Assembly: GCF_902493135.1 (NCBI RefSeq)
Contig: NZ_CABUOD010000025.1
Span: 1-64,000, forward strand
Reading direction: 5' to 3'
Source: an uncultured Parabacteroides sp.
GTDB taxonomy: Bacteria > Bacteroidota > Bacteroidia > Bacteroidales > Tannerellaceae
Length of the DNA: 64,000 bases
Part shown: one piece after another, positions 9,714 through 18,752 of the stretch
Layout: each line of letters starts with the position of its first letter
How positions within the stretch are numbered: the first letter of the stretch is position 1
Notes under the pieces: generated by a model
Databases searched by the model: none
What the model was told of the DNA's origin: nothing
Seen by the model: the letters and a program-made list of their open reading frames with translations, nothing else
Position numbers and translations under genes: made by a program

Positions 9714-10307
9714 ATGGAAGGAGAGAAACTACAAACCACAGAAGAACGCTTTTTACTTTCAGCCATGCAACATGGAGATCTAAAAGCCTATGGTGTCTTG
9801 TTCAGGAGATACTATCCGATGCTCTGTGCTTATGCGACAAAGTTTGTAGAATTGAAAGATGCCGAGGAGGTCGTGCAGGATGTGATGCTGTGGTTATGGG
9901 AAAACCGGGAAAGGCAAATCTTCGAAACGTCACTTAGCCAATATCTGTTCAAAGCGGTCTATCATCGCGCCATCAACCTGATTGTCCGCCATCAATCCCA
10001 ACTAAGAGCCGATACCCTTTTCTACGAAAATATGCAGGAGATGCTACAGGACACCGATTTCTACCAACTCGAAGAGTTGCAAAAAAGGATCAGGGAAGCG
10101 GTAGATGCTTTGCCCCCCGCTTACCGGGAGGCATTCGTCATGCACCGCTTCGATAATAAAAGCTATAAAGAAATTGCCGAAGTCCTGCAAGTATCCCCTA
10201 AAACCGTCGACTATCGGATACAACAGGCATTAAAGCAATTACGGATAACGCTGAAAGATTATCTGCCGTTGATCCTGTTATTGCTGCCCAGAAATATCCT
10301 GTCGTAA
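9714..10307 (+). CDS. ECF-type RNA polymerase sigma factor
   Basis: 197 residues from the ATG at 9714. An upstream in-frame GTG at 9702 falls inside the predicted -7 element and is unlikely to be used. Region 2 begins near AMQHGDLKAYG and contains DAEEVVQDVMLWLWENR. Region 4 carries the helix-turn-helix SYKEIAEVLQVSPKTVDYRI. It is divergent from its FecR partner and would activate the SusC/SusD/GH116 operon when released. Its last 30 bp overlap, in convergent orientation, the 3' end of the truncated GH97 gene. The predicted mRNA leader is very short. Confidence 0.92.
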   Translation: MEGEKLQTTEERFLLSAMQHGDLKAYGVLFRRYYPMLCAYATKFVELKDAEEVVQDVMLWLWENRERQIFETSLSQYLFKAVYHRAINLIVRHQSQLRADTLFYENMQEMLQDTDFYQLEELQKRIREAVDALPPAYREAFVMHRFDNKSYKEIAEVLQVSPKTVDYRIQQALKQLRITLKDYLPLILLLLPRNILS

Positions 10308-11516
10308 ATGCAGCACACATCCGCTATTCCCGATCAGGCCGATGGTTATCTCATTTCGGTTGTCCAACTTGATCTTCTTGATATCGACAACATCCTTTTT
10401 CTTCTCGGAAGCCTGGTAATAAAGTGTGGCGGTATAATCCCTCTTGTTTTTCAGAAAATCAAGAGGTAAGGAGACCTGCTTCTCGTCTCCGGCATTCAAC
10501 ATGCTTACGTACCAATCGGAACCTGAACGGCGGGCGACCACAGCGTATTTCCCCATTTCTCCCTCCAGAAAACGGGTTTCGTCCCATACGGTCGGAATAG
10601 AATTATAAAAACGGGTTGCCGCATCTGTTTTAATCACTGATTCGACAGAGCCTGCACCACCGGCCCGTCTCGGTGATTTTTCGGGACGGTCATACCAATA
10701 GACAAACTGCCAGGGACTGTAAATAGCGACCAATTTAGCCAATTGGGCAGCACGTCCACCCATCTTTTCCGTGACTCTTTCCGCAAAATAACAGTTGGTA
10801 TAATCACCCGCTCCACAGATCATGCGATTATAGAATGTATAGACAGCCTGATCCAGCGACGGACTTTCTTCGTCACCGCGGATACCTTCCTGAGTCAGTA
10901 AATTCGGATACGTGCGTGAATAGCCCGTCGGACGATACTCGTCGTGGATATCCACCATCAATTCATATTTGGCCGCTTTGCGCACTGCCTGATGCAACCA
11001 CGCCGTAGCGTACTGGTCGCCCACATTCACAAAACCATATTTTACACCTTTGATCCCCCATTTCTTATATAAAGGCAGGATTTCATCCAATTGCTGATGC
11101 AACGCTTTTTTATTCACATAGACCAGTATGCCAACTCCTTTTGAATTGGCATATTCTATTACCTCAGGCAGATCGAGCGGACCTTTTGAACGGGCCGGAT
11201 CGACCGTAACAGTGGTCGCGTCCGACTTTACATCCTCCTCCGCCCCATACCAACCGGCATCAAACAGCACATAAGCAATATTGTTTTCTGCTGCAAAATC
11301 AACACAAGCCATACTGCCTGCCGTTGTCAACGTAACTTCACGAATCACCTGTCCAGGCTTGATCCAGCTGGTATTCGCTATCTGATTAGGTTCATTCAGG
11401 TTAAGGACGAAGTAATTATTTTCGACCAATTTTCCCGGAAGGGCTGACAAGCGGAAAAGCCGCTTGCTCACCAACACGCATGGACGGAGTTTTCTTAATA
11501 ACAAGACACGCGCCAC
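10278..11516 (-). CDS. Truncated GH97 glycosidase (N-terminal domain missing; possibly non-functional)
   Basis: Open frame of 412 codons from a GTG at 11516, but recognisable GH97 sequence starts only near LPGKLVENNYFVLNLNEP (about residue 26). The catalytic barrel (FDAGWYG, then HDEYRPTGYSRTYPN and QEGIRGDEE) and C-terminal domain are intact. The signal peptide and the roughly 250-residue N-terminal beta-sandwich of GH97 are absent. The first 25 or so codons are the other-frame reading of the end of the neighbouring GH97 gene. I infer a deletion that joined the end of gene 1 to the middle of gene 2. The strand-4 motif reads KYGF, where retaining GH97 members, as I recall, have KVDF with the nucleophile Asp. 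With no signal peptide any product would be cytoplasmic, and it may not fold. Confidence 0.75.
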   Translation of the reverse strand: MARVLLLRKLRPCVLVSKRLFRLSALPGKLVENNYFVLNLNEPNQIANTSWIKPGQVIREVTLTTAGSMACVDFAAENNIAYVLFDAGWYGAEEDVKSDATTVTVDPARSKGPLDLPEVIEYANSKGVGILVYVNKKALHQQLDEILPLYKKWGIKGVKYGFVNVGDQYATAWLHQAVRKAAKYELMVDIHDEYRPTGYSRTYPNLLTQEGIRGDEESPSLDQAVYTFYNRMICGAGDYTNCYFAERVTEKMGGRAAQLAKLVAIYSPWQFVYWYDRPEKSPRRAGGAGSVESVIKTDAATRFYNSIPTVWDETRFLEGEMGKYAVVARRSGSDWYVSMLNAGDEKQVSLPLDFLKNKRDYTATLYYQASEKKKDVVDIKKIKLDNRNEITIGLIGNSGCVLHLRQDISGQQ

Positions 11517-13410
11517 CGCCCGGAGCCAATTTCAATGCCAGTTTATCATTGTTTGTCAGTTGCCGGGTCGTAACTTTCAAGCTTTCCCGGTTTGTCAGAT
11601 AGTGGGCATCGTCGCCGTCTTCGATGACTTCAACAGTATATTTCCCTTTTTCCAAGAAAGAAAGAGGCAGATCAATCGTCCTTCCGGACTCATTCGTGGC
11701 CGCACCGACTAAGTAAGCATCCTCCGTTTCACGCATCATCACGATATACTCCCCGATTTCACCGGCCAGGGTACGGCTCTCTTTCCACGGCATCTTCTGG
11801 GCAGACAGGAAGTTCAACAAAGCCGGGTACTTCCGGTAGTATTCCGGAATATCCGGCAAAATAGTCACGCCAGAAAAAGCAATCAGCGTACGGGCAGCTT
11901 CCGACACCAGTGTGGAAGGAACCGGCTGGCTCTCGTCCACACGTGTCGTATGCCCTTGGCGAAGATCGAACATCCCGTTGTTCATATCGACCGAACCGGC
12001 AACCATATTGACGAAAACGGTTGTCACAAATGTTTTAGGCTCGAACACATGATGTCCGTCCAATTGGGCATGGCAATATTCGCGTGTCACGGCGTTCGGC
12101 CAGGTACGCATCTGTCCGTATGGATGAACCGGACCGTCATGGAAATCGACCAACAAGTGATTTTGAGCGCAAAGCTCCGTGATCTTTTTCGTCCATTGGT
12201 TCTTTTCTTCCTGCGTTCCGCTCATAAAACCGTATTTAACCCCGGCTGCTCCCCAATCGCCATACTGTTTCAAGGTCTTTTCTATCGGATATTTCCGGCC
12301 TCCGACATCATTCAGATAAAGCCAGATTCCGACACCTTTCTCTTTTCCATATTTCAACAGCCGTTGCACATCCTGCGCTTTTTCCCCTTCTACCGGATCG
12401 GAATCCGATTCGAATTCCGGCCCGTACCAATTGGCATCCAGCACCAGGTATTTAAAACCTTGCTCGGCGGCAAAATCGACCATCCGCACCCAAGAAGGAT
12501 ATGACATTCCATATGTAAATCCATCCCACACAGCCCCGTTGATACGCCAGTCCCAGACAGCCAATCCCGGTTTTACCCACGAAAAGTCATAGCGAGGATC
12601 GGGGTCCGGATTCAGCAACTCCAACAAATGGGAATCAGTCAACGCGCCAGGCGTCGCCCCATACATAACGACGCGCCAGGCTGAAGTATATCCCGGCGAC
12701 AGACCGGCCGGCTTGGAAGCGACCGAGAAGAGCGATTCTCCCCCTTTGGATTGTAAGACAAGAGGCGCTCCCGTTTCCAGGCAGGCTTCATGGATCGCCA
12801 TATAATGTCTATCACCCGCCTTCACCGTCATCACCGGCAAACGGGTTCCATCTGTTTCGGTCAACTTTTCGGGTCCTATATTATGATTCTCGCCATTATA
12901 GAACCATGCCGTATAATCTCCGGCAAAGTGATAGGCCGTCAATTCGGACTGCACATTTACACGCGGTCCTTCGCCATCCGGTATTTTATAACAGAACGCA
13001 AAGCCGTCATTATATCCACGGACCACCAACTGCATCCGCTCCGGTTGCCCGGCCGGATTCACCAAACCGATCACCAATTCATTGAAATGATCTTCGACCA
13101 CAGCCCGTTTTCCCCAGAGCGGTTTCCATTCATCCCGTACTTTCCGGTCGGATACTTTCTCTATTTTCCAACCGGAAGAAGGAACCGTCTCCTGTGATTC
13201 CAATTTGAAACCCAGCGGAGATTCTTTGATCAATATTTCTCTATCGGCTGCAAAAGTGTAGGTCAACAAACCGTCGTCATGTCGCTGAATAGCCATCACC
13301 AACTTTTTGTCGGGAGAGAAAACCTGATAAAGTTCGGATTGAGCCCAAACGCCGCCCCCCTCCAGCCAAACGAACAGCAGCAAAACTAATGTCACAAATC
13401 TTGTATTCAT
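11416..13410 (-). CDS. GH97 family alpha-glycosidase, secreted
   Basis: 664 residues with a signal peptide (cleavage near VWAQ). The three GH97 parts are visible: N-terminal beta-sandwich (about 25-290), (beta/alpha)8 barrel (about 290-560; VLDANWYG, GVKYGFM, VDFHDGPVHPYG) and a C-terminal beta-domain ending in LAPGGGACLVIKK. GH97 enzymes (SusB type) cleave alpha-glucosides or alpha-galactosides in the periplasm. The barrel has KYGF rather than KVDF, and HD rather than HE before the PxG motif, so substrate and mechanism are open. The natural end is probably near IKK; the last roughly 20 residues are read out of frame from the adjacent GH97 remnant because the original stop seems to have been deleted. 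Confidence 0.88.
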   Translation of the reverse strand: MNTRFVTLVLLLFVWLEGGGVWAQSELYQVFSPDKKLVMAIQRHDDGLLTYTFAADREILIKESPLGFKLESQETVPSSGWKIEKVSDRKVRDEWKPLWGKRAVVEDHFNELVIGLVNPAGQPERMQLVVRGYNDGFAFCYKIPDGEGPRVNVQSELTAYHFAGDYTAWFYNGENHNIGPEKLTETDGTRLPVMTVKAGDRHYMAIHEACLETGAPLVLQSKGGESLFSVASKPAGLSPGYTSAWRVVMYGATPGALTDSHLLELLNPDPDPRYDFSWVKPGLAVWDWRINGAVWDGFTYGMSYPSWVRMVDFAAEQGFKYLVLDANWYGPEFESDSDPVEGEKAQDVQRLLKYGKEKGVGIWLYLNDVGGRKYPIEKTLKQYGDWGAAGVKYGFMSGTQEEKNQWTKKITELCAQNHLLVDFHDGPVHPYGQMRTWPNAVTREYCHAQLDGHHVFEPKTFVTTVFVNMVAGSVDMNNGMFDLRQGHTTRVDESQPVPSTLVSEAARTLIAFSGVTILPDIPEYYRKYPALLNFLSAQKMPWKESRTLAGEIGEYIVMMRETEDAYLVGAATNESGRTIDLPLSFLEKGKYTVEVIEDGDDAHYLTNRESLKVTTRQLTNNDKLALKLAPGGGACLVIKKTPSMRVGEQAAFPLVSPSGKIGRK

Positions 13411-13500
13411 AATATGTTTTTGTAGGTATTAATAGTAGATCCTTTCCATTAAACGATTATACTTTCATGGTCCTTGAATTGTAAATCATAATCTATCGGA

Positions 13501-13508
13501 CAAATATA
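13501..13508 (-). promoter_or_regulatory. Promoter -7 element (TATATTTG on the minus strand) of the GH97 gene
   Basis: CAAATATA on the plus strand reads TATATTTG on the minus strand, about 90 bp before the GH97 start. It lies next to the terminator of the tolC-like gene. I see no good -33 element. Confidence 0.45.
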
Positions 13509-13513
13509 AGAAC

Positions 13514-13548
13514 AAAAAGAAGGTTTCCATCACAGAGACCTTCTTTTT
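13514..13548 (-). terminator. Terminator of the export operon
   Basis: AAAAAGAAGGT pairs with ACCTTCTTTTT around a 13-nt loop. On the minus strand the stem is followed by a T-run, just after the tolC-like stop codon. Confidence 0.7.
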
Positions 13549-13577
13549 CTTAAACAAATGTGTCTAACTTAAATATG

Positions 13578-14930
13578 TTATAGTGTTATTGGTGTGCCGT
13601 TATAGAAGTCCAGGATTTTGGTACGGAAGATGAAGTCATACTTGGATTGTGCCTGCTCGGACAAGCTCTGGGCGTACTTCGTCTTGGCCTCGCTATACTC
13701 GAAAACGGTGCTCTTGCCGGCGGCATAACGGTCTTCGGCATAAGAGAAAGCTTCTTTGCTGGCTATGACCGATTTGTCGGATGCGGTATATTTATCCTGG
13801 GCGGCGGTCGCATTGTAATAGGCTTGCTGGATTTCCTTATACAACACTTTCTTCGTATTCTCCATCATCAACTCGCGGTTGCGGATATTGATACGGGCGG
13901 AGCGGACACTGTTGCGAACCTGGAAACGGTTGAACAAAGGGATGCTCAGGCTGAAGCCGATCGTCTTACGCCCGTTATTCTTCAACTGGTCGTTAAAAGC
14001 CAGGTTCGTATAGTCGCCATCGCCGGAATAATGGTAATAGCCGTTGCTGTAGCTGGCGCCGAAATTCAGTTTCGGATAGTAACCGGACTGCGCCACTTTC
14101 AGCATCTTCTTCTGGCTTTCCAAGAGATATTCCTGCTCCTTGATCTGCGGCTTGAAGGCGACGGCATGGTCATAGACATTGTCCGGAGGGAGGATGCTGC
14201 TCATATAGCGTTCGACGGCATCTTCGAATTGAGGGACCACGATGTCGAAATTCTCGCCGTCGCGCTCCAGTTCGAGGCTTTGCGTCAGGTCGAGCAATGC
14301 CAGTTTCACATTGTTGCGTGCTTCGGTCAGCGAGACTTCGTCCTTCGCCAGCTGCGCTTTCATATCGTATAACTGGGAAAGGGGAACTTTCCCGTTCTTT
14401 ACCAATGCTTCGGTTTTCACGACCTGTTCATTACTCAGCGCGACCTGCAACTCGGCAATCTTCTGGACTTCCTTATTATACAAAACCTGCAAATAGTAGG
14501 AAGCGACATTGATCGACAAGTCTTCCTTCGCTTTATTCAACGTTTCGACAGCCGCTTTCAAGTCCAGCTTGCGGGCAGCGATATCGTTCGGAATACGCAA
14601 ACCGTCGAATATCGGCATACTCAAAGAGACGGACGCCGAGGTATTGGCCGAGTTCTGATCCACAATCACCCCCGATTTGGAAGGAGAGCGTCCGAAATCG
14701 AAGTTCTGTCCGACATTGGCATTCAGGTCGGGCAACCAACTGAATTTGCTGGTGTTCAATTCCACTTTCCGGCTTTCCTGGTCCTGCTCCCTCTGCTTCA
14801 GCTCGATGTTATGCTCGATTGCATAGCGGATACATTCTTCCAGGGACCATTGTCTGGCGGGTTCCTGCCCCCAAGCCAAAGAACCGGAAAGAAACAAAGT
14901 CGTAGCGATTATTAATTGGTGTCTCATCAT
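13578..14930 (-). CDS. TolC-family outer-membrane efflux channel
   Basis: 450 residues with a signal peptide (cleavage after LAWG or near it). It has the TolC layout of two repeated long-coiled-coil halves: WSLEECIRYAIEHNIELKQRE opens the first, and SIPLFNRFQVRNSVRSA followed by a long helix marks the second. It forms the outer-membrane duct of the tripartite exporter encoded upstream and is the last gene of the operon, 14 bp after the adaptor. Bacteroidetes versions of this set export small molecules or peptides; the substrate cannot be inferred. Confidence 0.93.
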   Translation of the reverse strand: MMRHQLIIATTLFLSGSLAWGQEPARQWSLEECIRYAIEHNIELKQREQDQESRKVELNTSKFSWLPDLNANVGQNFDFGRSPSKSGVIVDQNSANTSASVSLSMPIFDGLRIPNDIAARKLDLKAAVETLNKAKEDLSINVASYYLQVLYNKEVQKIAELQVALSNEQVVKTEALVKNGKVPLSQLYDMKAQLAKDEVSLTEARNNVKLALLDLTQSLELERDGENFDIVVPQFEDAVERYMSSILPPDNVYDHAVAFKPQIKEQEYLLESQKKMLKVAQSGYYPKLNFGASYSNGYYHYSGDGDYTNLAFNDQLKNNGRKTIGFSLSIPLFNRFQVRNSVRSARINIRNRELMMENTKKVLYKEIQQAYYNATAAQDKYTASDKSVIASKEAFSYAEDRYAAGKSTVFEYSEAKTKYAQSLSEQAQSKYDFIFRTKILDFYNGTPITL

Positions 14931-14944
14931 TTTACTGTTTACAA

Positions 14945-16066
14945 TTATTTCTTATTCGGATCGACAATCGCCCCGCGTACCTTTTCGTTTTCGGACAGGC
15001 CTTCCTTGATCTCGATCTTGATTCCATCGGACAAGCCTACCTTAACGGCACGCTTTTCAAACTTCTGTTCCGGCTTTTCCGCTTTTACCACCTGCACGAA
15101 GGTCGAATCGCCGCTAAACTCGACGCAGCTTTCCGGCACGGACAAAACATTCTCCGCACGCTTCAACACGATCTCGGCATTGGCACTGTAGCCGGCACGG
15201 ATAAAGGCATCGCCGGGCATGTGTACGGCCGCCTTCACCTCAAACAGGACGGCTCCGTTCTCTTCCACTCCCTTAGGAGCCACATACTCCAGTTCGGCAT
15301 CGAACGTGCGGCTTTCCATAGCGCCGACCGTCAGTTTGATCGGCATCCCTTCGTGGATACGGCCGACTTCCGTCTCGTCCACTTTCCCCTTAAAGATCAT
15401 ATTGTTCATATCGGCAACGGTCGCGATCGTCGTACCGTCGTTGAACGTGTTCGACTGGATCACCGAGTTACCGACCTTGATAGGCACATCCAGGATCATG
15501 CCGGTGATCGTGGAACGGACCTGTGTCGTACTGGAAGCGGCAGACCGTTTGGAGATACCTTCGCGGATGATCTCAAGAGCATCCTGAGCATTCTCAGCCT
15601 CCTCCTGCGCCTTCTTATAGTTGGCAAGAGAAGTCTCATAGTCTTCTTTGGAGATAACCCCCTGCTTGTGCAATTCTTCATCCCGTTTGAACGTGGCGCT
15701 GATCTGTTCGAGGCTGATCTTCGCCACCCGGACACGCGATTCGGCGCTGTTCAACTGAACCATTTCGGGGATGACCTTGATACGGGCAATGATCTCCCCT
15801 TCTTTCACCATCTGTCCGGCTTCTTTCAACAATTCGGAGATAATCCCCGACATCTGCGGTTTGATAAGGACTTCGTCGCGGGGTTCGACCTTTCCGGTCG
15901 CCACGGTCTTCGTCTCAATCGTGTCACGTGCAGGAGTAACCAACTCATAGACGGTAATGACGGGTTGCGCTTTCTTCCATAAGAAATAGAAAGTGCCGAC
16001 AACAGCAGCTCCCACTAATACCAAAAAGATGATCCGCAGGACTTTTTTTACGATACGATTCTTCAT
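14945..16066 (-). CDS. Periplasmic adaptor (HlyD/MacA family) of an ABC exporter
   Basis: 373 residues. One N-terminal membrane anchor (about residues 9-30), a lipoyl-type half (GKVEPRDEVLIKPQMSG), a helical hairpin (about 100-175), the second lipoyl half and beta-barrel/membrane-proximal domains. It bridges the inner-membrane permeases and the TolC-like channel. Gene order on the minus strand is ATPase, permease, permease, adaptor, channel. The spacer before it (16067-16112) is one of the AT-rich repeats found between genes here. Confidence 0.92.
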   Translation of the reverse strand: MKNRIVKKVLRIIFLVLVGAAVVGTFYFLWKKAQPVITVYELVTPARDTIETKTVATGKVEPRDEVLIKPQMSGIISELLKEAGQMVKEGEIIARIKVIPEMVQLNSAESRVRVAKISLEQISATFKRDEELHKQGVISKEDYETSLANYKKAQEEAENAQDALEIIREGISKRSAASSTTQVRSTITGMILDVPIKVGNSVIQSNTFNDGTTIATVADMNNMIFKGKVDETEVGRIHEGMPIKLTVGAMESRTFDAELEYVAPKGVEENGAVLFEVKAAVHMPGDAFIRAGYSANAEIVLKRAENVLSVPESCVEFSGDSTFVQVVKAEKPEQKFEKRAVKVGLSDGIKIEIKEGLSENEKVRGAIVDPNKK

Positions 16067-16112
16067 AACTATATCTAATTTTTAATTTTCAATTCTCTAT
16101 TTTCAATTATCC

Positions 16113-17375
16113 CTATTCTTCCCTGATCGCGTCGATCGCTTTGATCTGCATTGCACGCCAGGCGGGAATCAACCCGGCGAGGAGACCGCTGAACAGCAGG
16201 ATTACGGTAGCGGAGACCGCTGTCCCGATATGGATTTCGGGATTGGAGAAGAACGTTTCGTTAGACGAAGCTCCGCCACTTGCCATCGCATTGTTCACCA
16301 CATCGAGCAGGAACACCCCTGCGCTAAGCCCGATCAACCCGGCAAGGGAGGTCAGCAGCAGGCTCTCGCTCATGATCTGCGAAATAATATCGAAAGGCTT
16401 CGCGCCGATCGCACGACGCACCCCGATCTCGCGTGTCCGCTCCCGCACCGTCACCATCATAATATTACTCACCCCGATGATGCCGGCCAGCAGAGTGCCG
16501 ATACCGACCAGCCAGACCAGAATATTGATACCGGTGAACAGCATGTTGAATGTTTCGAACTGCTTGGCTATCGTAAAGCTGCTGATGGCATGTTCGTCCG
16601 TCGGGGAAATCTCGTTCTGCGAACGCAGGACCGTCTTTATGTCTTCCACCATCTTGTCACAAGAGTAACCGTCGTCGGCCGTCGCACAGAGGAACCAGAA
16701 CTTATCTCCCTGGTTGGAAGCCTGCTGGAGCGTCTTGAACGGGATCATCACGCTCTCTTCCGTACGCCCGCCGATCTGGGCACGCGGCTTCGGCTTGATC
16801 ACACCCACTACCTGGTAATAGATGCCGTTCACCCGTATGTACTGCCCGATCGGATCTTCATCCGGAGCAAAAAGGACTTCGCGCACGATATTACCGATCA
16901 GGCACACCTTACGCTTTTCGATCATGTCGATTTCATTCAACAGACGTCCCGCCAGGATATGCTGCGTTTCGATATTGAAATATTCGGAATAGACGCCACG
17001 CACGTTATACGTACCCGCTTTCTGTCCTCTCACCACATTGTTCTGTCCGCCCCATTGCATGATCATCGGCGAAAGAAAACGTACGCCTTTCACACGCTGG
17101 CGGATCGTCTCCAAGTCACGGTTGCGCATCTGCCAGTAGCGTCCTTTCTTATACCCCTTATAGGGCTCGCCCGTCCGTTCGGAAAAGAAGAAGGCAGAGT
17201 TCGTCGAAAAACCGTCGACGTTCTTCAACACGCCATTCTTAAACCCGTTGCCGGAGCCCAACAGGATCACGAGCATCAGGATGCCCCAGAACACTCCGAA
17301 GCCGGTCAGCAGGCTACGGGTTTTATTACGGGTGATCGTCACCCATATCTCCACCCAACGATCTATATCAAACAT
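16113..17375 (-). CDS. MacB-type ABC transporter permease (second of two)
   Basis: 420 residues: one N-terminal membrane helix (GFGVFWGILMLVILLGSGNG), a large periplasmic MacB core domain and three C-terminal helices with FtsX-type IGVSNIMMVTVRERTREIGVRRAIGA. It is paralogous to the next gene upstream (17487-18752), with the same TRSLLTGF/RTFLTGF start and the same FtsX motif. The two probably form a heterodimer served by a single ATPase. FtsX/MacB permeases drive export mechanically rather than by lumen transport. Confidence 0.92.
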   Translation of the reverse strand: MFDIDRWVEIWVTITRNKTRSLLTGFGVFWGILMLVILLGSGNGFKNGVLKNVDGFSTNSAFFFSERTGEPYKGYKKGRYWQMRNRDLETIRQRVKGVRFLSPMIMQWGGQNNVVRGQKAGTYNVRGVYSEYFNIETQHILAGRLLNEIDMIEKRKVCLIGNIVREVLFAPDEDPIGQYIRVNGIYYQVVGVIKPKPRAQIGGRTEESVMIPFKTLQQASNQGDKFWFLCATADDGYSCDKMVEDIKTVLRSQNEISPTDEHAISSFTIAKQFETFNMLFTGINILVWLVGIGTLLAGIIGVSNIMMVTVRERTREIGVRRAIGAKPFDIISQIMSESLLLTSLAGLIGLSAGVFLLDVVNNAMASGGASSNETFFSNPEIHIGTAVSATVILLFSGLLAGLIPAWRAMQIKAIDAIREE

Positions 17376-17486
17376 CTTTTTTCAAATTAAAAATTAGAAA
17401 TTGAAAGTTGAAAAATAATACATTGAGAATTAAATACTAAAATTGCGACTGCCACCATCATTTTTTAATTTTCAATTCTCAATTTT
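17376..17486. repeat. AT-rich imperfect inverted repeat between permease genes
   Basis: The spacer between the two permeases is dominated by AATTAAAAATTAGAAATTGA-like sequence on one side and its near complement TTTTTAATTTTCAATTCTCA on the other. Similar A/T strings occupy the spacers at 16067-16112 and 23700-23740. Confidence 0.5.
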
Positions 17487-18752
17487 TCATTCATTGCGCA
17501 TGGCCTCGATCGCCGTGATCTTGACCGCCTTGCGGGCAGGGAAATAGCCGGCCAGCACGCCTGCCCCGATGATCAGGGCCGTAGCGGACAGCGCCACACT
17601 GAGGTTCACCGTCGGGTTCAGGAAGATGCTCATGTCATCCTGCGAAACATCCTTTCCGGCATTCATCATCTCCATGACCGAATTGATTCCTTCCGTCAGC
17701 CCGATACCTAAGATCATGCCCAAATAACCGAATACCGCCGTGATCAGGATCGATTCGACAATGATCAGTTTCAGGATGGAGAACGGAGTCGCCCCTATCG
17801 CCTTCCGGATGCCGAACTCCCTCGTCCGCTCACGTACCGTTATCAGCATGATGTTGCTCACGCCGACAATGCCGGCAGTCAGTGTCCCGATACCGATCAC
17901 CCAGATAAAGAGGGCGATACCGTTCATCATCCCGTTCAACATCATGAAATTTTCGAGCGTGCTCCACATACCGATCGCCCGCAGGTCTTCGGGATCGAAC
18001 TTATGCCGCATTCCCATCTGCTGGCGGAAACGCTTCTCGAAAGCGTCAAATTCTTCCTGTGTGGAAATACCTTTCACCGTAAAGACGATCTCGTCCAGCC
18101 CGTAGCCGGCGTTATACAAGGTCTGCGCCGTGCTGAAAGGGATATAGGCGGGCGCATTGTTGTCGTTGTCCTCCGCCTTATAGACGCCGATTACCTGGTA
18201 GGCGACACTTCCGGCATTCACATATTTGCCCAGCGGGTCCGCCCCTTTGAAAAGCACTTCTTTCATGCGGGGGCTCAGGACAATCACCTTTCTTTTTTCC
18301 TTCACATCTATATCATTGATAAAACGGCCGTTCCCGACCGTCATTTCGATATTGTCGATCACCGCCTTCGACGGATGCACGCCGTTCAGGGAATAGGCGT
18401 TATATTCGTCTCCGTAGGAAAGCGTATCGCTCCGGCTGATACTTGCCGTAATCAAGTCTACTTCGGGATTTTCACGCGGGATGGCGATCAGGTCTTCATC
18501 CTTGTATTCGATCCTGCGGTTCATCTGCATCCCCTTATACGGCTTGCTCGTGTAGCGCGGCCATGTCTCCACCCGGTTCAGGCTGAAATTGCGGAAGTTC
18601 GACATGATCCCGTTCTTCATCCCGTTGCCTGCCCCCAAGAGGACAATCAACATGAAGATCCCCCATGCCACGGAGAAGCCGGTCAGGAAGGTACGGAGTT
18701 TATTCTTTTGGATCGTACTCCATATTTCTCGGAAATTATCAAAGTCAAACAT
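17487..18752 (-). CDS. MacB-type ABC transporter permease (first of two)
   Basis: 421 residues with the same plan as its paralogue: N-terminal helix (GFSVAWGIFMLIVLLGAGNG), MacB periplasmic core, and three FtsX helices with VGVSNIMLITVRERTREFG followed by RKAIGA. Its start overlaps the ATPase stop by 8 bp, so translation is likely coupled. The MacB core domains of the two permeases differ in length and sequence, which suggests asymmetric roles. Confidence 0.92.
   Translation of the reverse strand: MFDFDNFREIWSTIQKNKLRTFLTGFSVAWGIFMLIVLLGAGNGMKNGIMSNFRNFSLNRVETWPRYTSKPYKGMQMNRRIEYKDEDLIAIPRENPEVDLITASISRSDTLSYGDEYNAYSLNGVHPSKAVIDNIEMTVGNGRFINDIDVKEKRKVIVLSPRMKEVLFKGADPLGKYVNAGSVAYQVIGVYKAEDNDNNAPAYIPFSTAQTLYNAGYGLDEIVFTVKGISTQEEFDAFEKRFRQQMGMRHKFDPEDLRAIGMWSTLENFMMLNGMMNGIALFIWVIGIGTLTAGIVGVSNIMLITVRERTREFGIRKAIGATPFSILKLIIVESILITAVFGYLGMILGIGLTEGINSVMEMMNAGKDVSQDDMSIFLNPTVNLSVALSATALIIGAGVLAGYFPARKAVKITAIEAMRNE

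Noticed and set aside
11416..11516. Simple frameshift between two halves of one GH97 gene
   Set aside because: The upstream gene is already complete with all three GH97 domains, and the downstream one repeats the catalytic domain, so two genes and a deletion fit better.
13647..14372. 241-codon plus-strand frame
   Set aside because: Antisense to the TolC-like gene, with no start signal or domain.
16230..17390. 386-codon open frame on the plus strand
   Set aside because: It is the antisense shadow of the MacB-type permease at 16113-17375 and shows no recognisable domain.
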